The position numbers and the translations under genes were made by a program. 8,254 nucleotides of DNA from GCA-2687515 sp963582805 (GTDB lineage: Bacteria > Pseudomonadota > Alphaproteobacteria > Rhodospirillales > UBA2165), in NCBI GenBank assembly GCA_963582805.1, contig CAUZTZ010000186.1, positions 1 through 8,254 of the forward strand, in the 5' to 3' direction. Below the pieces are notes generated by a model, which did not search any database, had not been told where the DNA came from, and worked only from the letters and a program-made list of their open reading frames with translations. Shown here in pieces: positions 6,053 to 8,254 of this stretch; the stretch's first letter is position 1; each line of letters starts with the position of its first letter.

Positions 6053-6502
6053 AACGATACCCTGAAAATGAAGCTGGGCCTGGAGCGGCTGGGCTATTTC
6101 AAGGAGCCTGGGCCGGTCTTCATCCCCGGCGGCGATGACGGCCTGTGGCAGGGCATGCGGGATTTTCAACAGGACAATGGCCTGAAGGTGGACGGCCTCG
6201 CCGATCCCGGGGGCCCGACGGTGAAATTCATGAACGCGGCCCTGAAATCGGCGCCGGCGCCGGAGGATTTGGTCGCGGCCAGCCCGGACATTAATACGAT
6301 CAGCGCAGATGCCGCCGCATCGAACCGGCGGACGGCGCGTTCCCTGGCCAAATCCCAAGACGTGGGCGACGTGCCGGCATCCCTTGTGGCGGCGCTCAAA
6401 TCCAAATCGGGCAAGGCGAAGGCCGCTCACGCCATCGCCGCGCTCCTTATGGCGTCCGGGGTCAGCGGCAGGCGGCGCATGCGGATGCCGGCGGCGTTGT
6501 AG
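6050..6502 (+). CDS. Small peptidoglycan-binding-like domain protein, start uncertain, possibly a gene remnant
   Basis: Open frame of 150 codons whose first ~65 residues resemble a peptidoglycan-binding-1-type fold. It has a LGLERLGYF helix, a WQGMRDFQQDNGLKVDG core and a PGGPTVKFMNAAL ending, as seen in many alphaproteobacterial cell-wall-binding proteins. The remainder is Ala/Ser/Lys-rich and low in complexity. Third codon positions are strongly G/C-rich to about 6420, so this looks like true coding sequence. The only candidate starts are TTG at 6050, where the domain begins abruptly, and ATG at 6068, which would clip it. Neither has a Shine-Dalgarno site, and the frame closes with TGA at 6005-6007. 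The last ~25 codons run antisense into the hydroxylase gene (76-nt overlap). No signal peptide is visible, which is odd for a wall-binding protein. It may be the remnant of a larger gene. It has no evident link to the catabolic genes. Confidence 0.5.
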   Translation: MNDTLKMKLGLERLGYFKEPGPVFIPGGDDGLWQGMRDFQQDNGLKVDGLADPGGPTVKFMNAALKSAPAPEDLVAASPDINTISADAAASNRRTARSLAKSQDVGDVPASLVAALKSKSGKAKAAHAIAALLMASGVSGRRRMRMPAAL

Positions 6503-8254
6503 ACCGCGTTGGCGATGGCCGCACCGGCCGGGCCCGACGACGCTTCGCCGGCGCCCAAAAATGGCGCGTTCGGGCGCTGCATCAAGATCACCTCGATGTC
6601 CGGAATATTATCGAAGCGCATGATCGGGTAGGTGTCCCAGTCACGGCTGGTGATGCCGTCCTGGTCGTAGGTGACCTCTTCATAGAGCGCCCAGCTTGCC
6701 GCCTGGATGAGGCCGCCTTCCATCTGCGCGGCCAGCCCGTCCGGGTCGACCACCTGGCCGGCGTCGGCGGCGATCACGGCCCTGTGCAATTTCACGTCCG
6801 CCGCATCGGTTACTTCCAGCTCGATGCCGACGGCGGCGTAAGCTTGCACGTTCTTGTAGCGGGCAAAGCCAAAGCCCCAGCCGCGTCCCTCGGGCGGATC
6901 GGTTGCATCGCCGCGCAAGGCCTTGGCGGCGGCTTCGAGGCAATCGCGCCCGCGCGCATCGCTCAAATGGTCCAAGCGGAATGCTACAGGGTCGGCGCCG
7001 GCCGCCTCGGCCAGCTCGTCCATGAAGCTTTCGATGGCGAACACGTTGGCATAGGCGCCGAGGGTGCGCATGGCAGACGTGCGCAAGGGCAATTCGCGCA
7101 CCAGATTCTTGACCAGACGCCGCTCGGGAAAATCATACAGAGGGTCCAGGTTGCGGTGGATGCCGATATGAAAGCCCATGGCCGGTTCCGGCACCGGGGC
7201 AGGCAGCGGGTTCTCGACCATGCGCATGGCCAAAAGCCGCGCCGCACCGGCCCGGTTGGCGCCGGGGCGCGGGCGCATCACGTGGGTGTCGGAATAGCTT
7301 TCGTGGCTCCAATCCATAATCTTGCCGTCGTCATCAATGGAGGCCCGCAAACGCATGGCCATGGCCGGCGAATAGGGCTCCCACGCATGCTCGTCGTCCC
7401 GGGTCCATTTTACCAGGATATGCTGGCCGGGAATTTCGCGGGCAATCAGCGCCGCGTCCAAGGCCACATCGTCGGCGCCGTTATGGCCATAGCAGCCCGA
7501 TCCCAGCGCGTGGTGCAAGGTGACGTCGGCGGGCTCCAGGCCAAGCGCGTCGGCCATGGAGAGGCGCAGCAGGTAGATGCCCTGGCTGTGGGTCCAGACG
7601 GTGAGCTTGCCAGCTTCGAATATGGCCGCCGCCGATGATGGCGCGATGGCGCCGTGCATGGTGTAGGGCCGCTCATAATGGGCCGCAAGGGTGAGCGCCG
7701 CGCCCGCCGGCGGATTGCCCAAGGGCGGCACGTCGTCTTCTTGCGGCACGCCGTTCACCACCGGAAACGACAGACGCGGATTATCGAGCAAGCTATCGAA
7801 CACATCGGCGGCCTTGAGGCCGTCGCCCATATTCCAGCGCACCTCACCGGCCAGCCGCTCGGCCGCCTTTACCGCCGCCCATTCATCGGGCCCGGCGACA
7901 GCAATGAAGCTGCCATTCACCACCAGCTGTAGCCCCTGATCCCTAAGCCGTCCGCCGGCGCCTTCGTCGATGGATTTAAGCTTCGCCCAATAATGGGGCG
8001 GGCGCACCAGGCGGGCATGCAGCATGTCCGGCCAGACCATGTCATGGACGAACATATGGCCGCCGGTGACGATATCGCGCATCTCCCTGGCGACGGTTTT
8101 TATGCCCATATATTTGAACTGATCCGGGGATTTGAGATCGATATCCTCGTCCACCTCGATCGCGAACGCCTTAGCCTCCATCAGCTCCCAATAGCTGATG
8201 GTCTTGTTGCTGTCCGCTACCCGCACCAGCCCGTCATTGACTTGTAATGCGCCG
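6427..8254 (-). CDS. Molybdopterin-binding large subunit of a xanthine dehydrogenase-family hydroxylase, IorB/nicotinate dehydrogenase-like (5' end outside window)
   Basis: C-terminal ~608 residues of a molybdenum hydroxylase large subunit. The frame stays open to the window edge, so the N-terminal part (probably 100-150 residues) is missing. Counting from the GTG codon at 8226, which is probably internal, a substrate-domain entry HDMVWPDMLHARLVRPP (61-77) is followed by GSGCYGHNGADD (242-253), a WTRDDEHAWEP segment (274-284), ESFMDELAEAAGADP (399-413) and GAGEASSGPAG (558-568). Glu561 in the last motif is the expected catalytic base beside the Mo centre. The CYGHNGADD and WEP...AM pattern is that of the isoquinoline 1-oxidoreductase/nicotinate dehydrogenase branch, not CO dehydrogenase. 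Such enzymes hydroxylate an N-heteroaromatic ring or oxidise an aldehyde with water as oxygen donor. The [2Fe-2S] small subunit is not in the window. No cytochrome c domain follows the C terminus. The substrate is inferred only at class level. Confidence 0.9.
   Translation of the reverse strand, partial: GALQVNDGLVRVADSNKTISYWELMEAKAFAIEVDEDIDLKSPDQFKYMGIKTVAREMRDIVTGGHMFVHDMVWPDMLHARLVRPPHYWAKLKSIDEGAGGRLRDQGLQLVVNGSFIAVAGPDEWAAVKAAERLAGEVRWNMGDGLKAADVFDSLLDNPRLSFPVVNGVPQEDDVPPLGNPPAGAALTLAAHYERPYTMHGAIAPSSAAAIFEAGKLTVWTHSQGIYLLRLSMADALGLEPADVTLHHALGSGCYGHNGADDVALDAALIAREIPGQHILVKWTRDDEHAWEPYSPAMAMRLRASIDDDGKIMDWSHESYSDTHVMRPRPGANRAGAARLLAMRMVENPLPAPVPEPAMGFHIGIHRNLDPLYDFPERRLVKNLVRELPLRTSAMRTLGAYANVFAIESFMDELAEAAGADPVAFRLDHLSDARGRDCLEAAAKALRGDATDPPEGRGWGFGFARYKNVQAYAAVGIELEVTDAADVKLHRAVIAADAGQVVDPDGLAAQMEGGLIQAASWALYEEVTYDQDGITSRDWDTYPIMRFDNIPDIEVILMQRPNAPFLGAGEASSGPAGAAIANAVYNAAGIRMRRLPLTPDAIRSAAMA

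Noticed and set aside
6784..7638. 284-codon open frame on the + strand, antisense to the Mo hydroxylase
   Set aside because: Composition is Gly/Arg/His/Gln-rich without a domain. The opposite strand carries conserved hydroxylase motifs throughout.

Overview
The window is GC-rich, densely coding bacterial DNA with strong G/C bias at third codon positions and good Shine-Dalgarno sites. Codon use and gene content point to an alphaproteobacterium, perhaps Rhodospirillales-like. This is an impression from protein style, not a computed classification. I see no tRNA, rRNA, CRISPR array, insertion sequence or phage gene.

Layout from left to right:
- (+) The 3' part of an amidohydrolase-2 decarboxylase of the gamma-resorcylate/2,3-dihydroxybenzoate decarboxylase type (1-923).
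- (+) 16 nt later, an alpha/beta hydrolase with a helical N-terminal domain, like 2,6-dihydroxypseudooxynicotine hydrolase (940-2178).
- (-) Tail to tail after 4 nt, an NAD-type short-chain dehydrogenase resembling type-2 3-hydroxyacyl-CoA dehydrogenase (2183-2947).
- A 155-nt divergent control region with candidate promoters in both directions and an inverted repeat over the leftward -10 element.
- (+) A second, complete amidohydrolase-2 protein of the ACMSD family (3103-4086), followed by a strong hairpin.
- (-) A thiamine-diphosphate-dependent enzyme (4146-5912).
- (+) A short peptidoglycan-binding-like domain protein with a doubtful start (6050-6502). Its 3' end overlaps the next gene.
- (-) The C-terminal ~600 residues of a molybdopterin-binding hydroxylase large subunit (6427 to the window edge).

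The six enzymes look like part of a catabolic locus for an aromatic or heteroaromatic acid. In such a locus, molybdenum hydroxylation, non-oxidative decarboxylation, C-C bond hydrolysis, NAD-linked alcohol oxidation and ThDP-dependent 2-oxoacid chemistry would act in turn. The families are well supported. The substrate, the order of steps and a shared pathway are inference. No regulator, transporter, ring-cleavage dioxygenase or Fe-S partner subunit is inside the window. The peptidoglycan-binding-like protein does not fit the pathway and may be a remnant.
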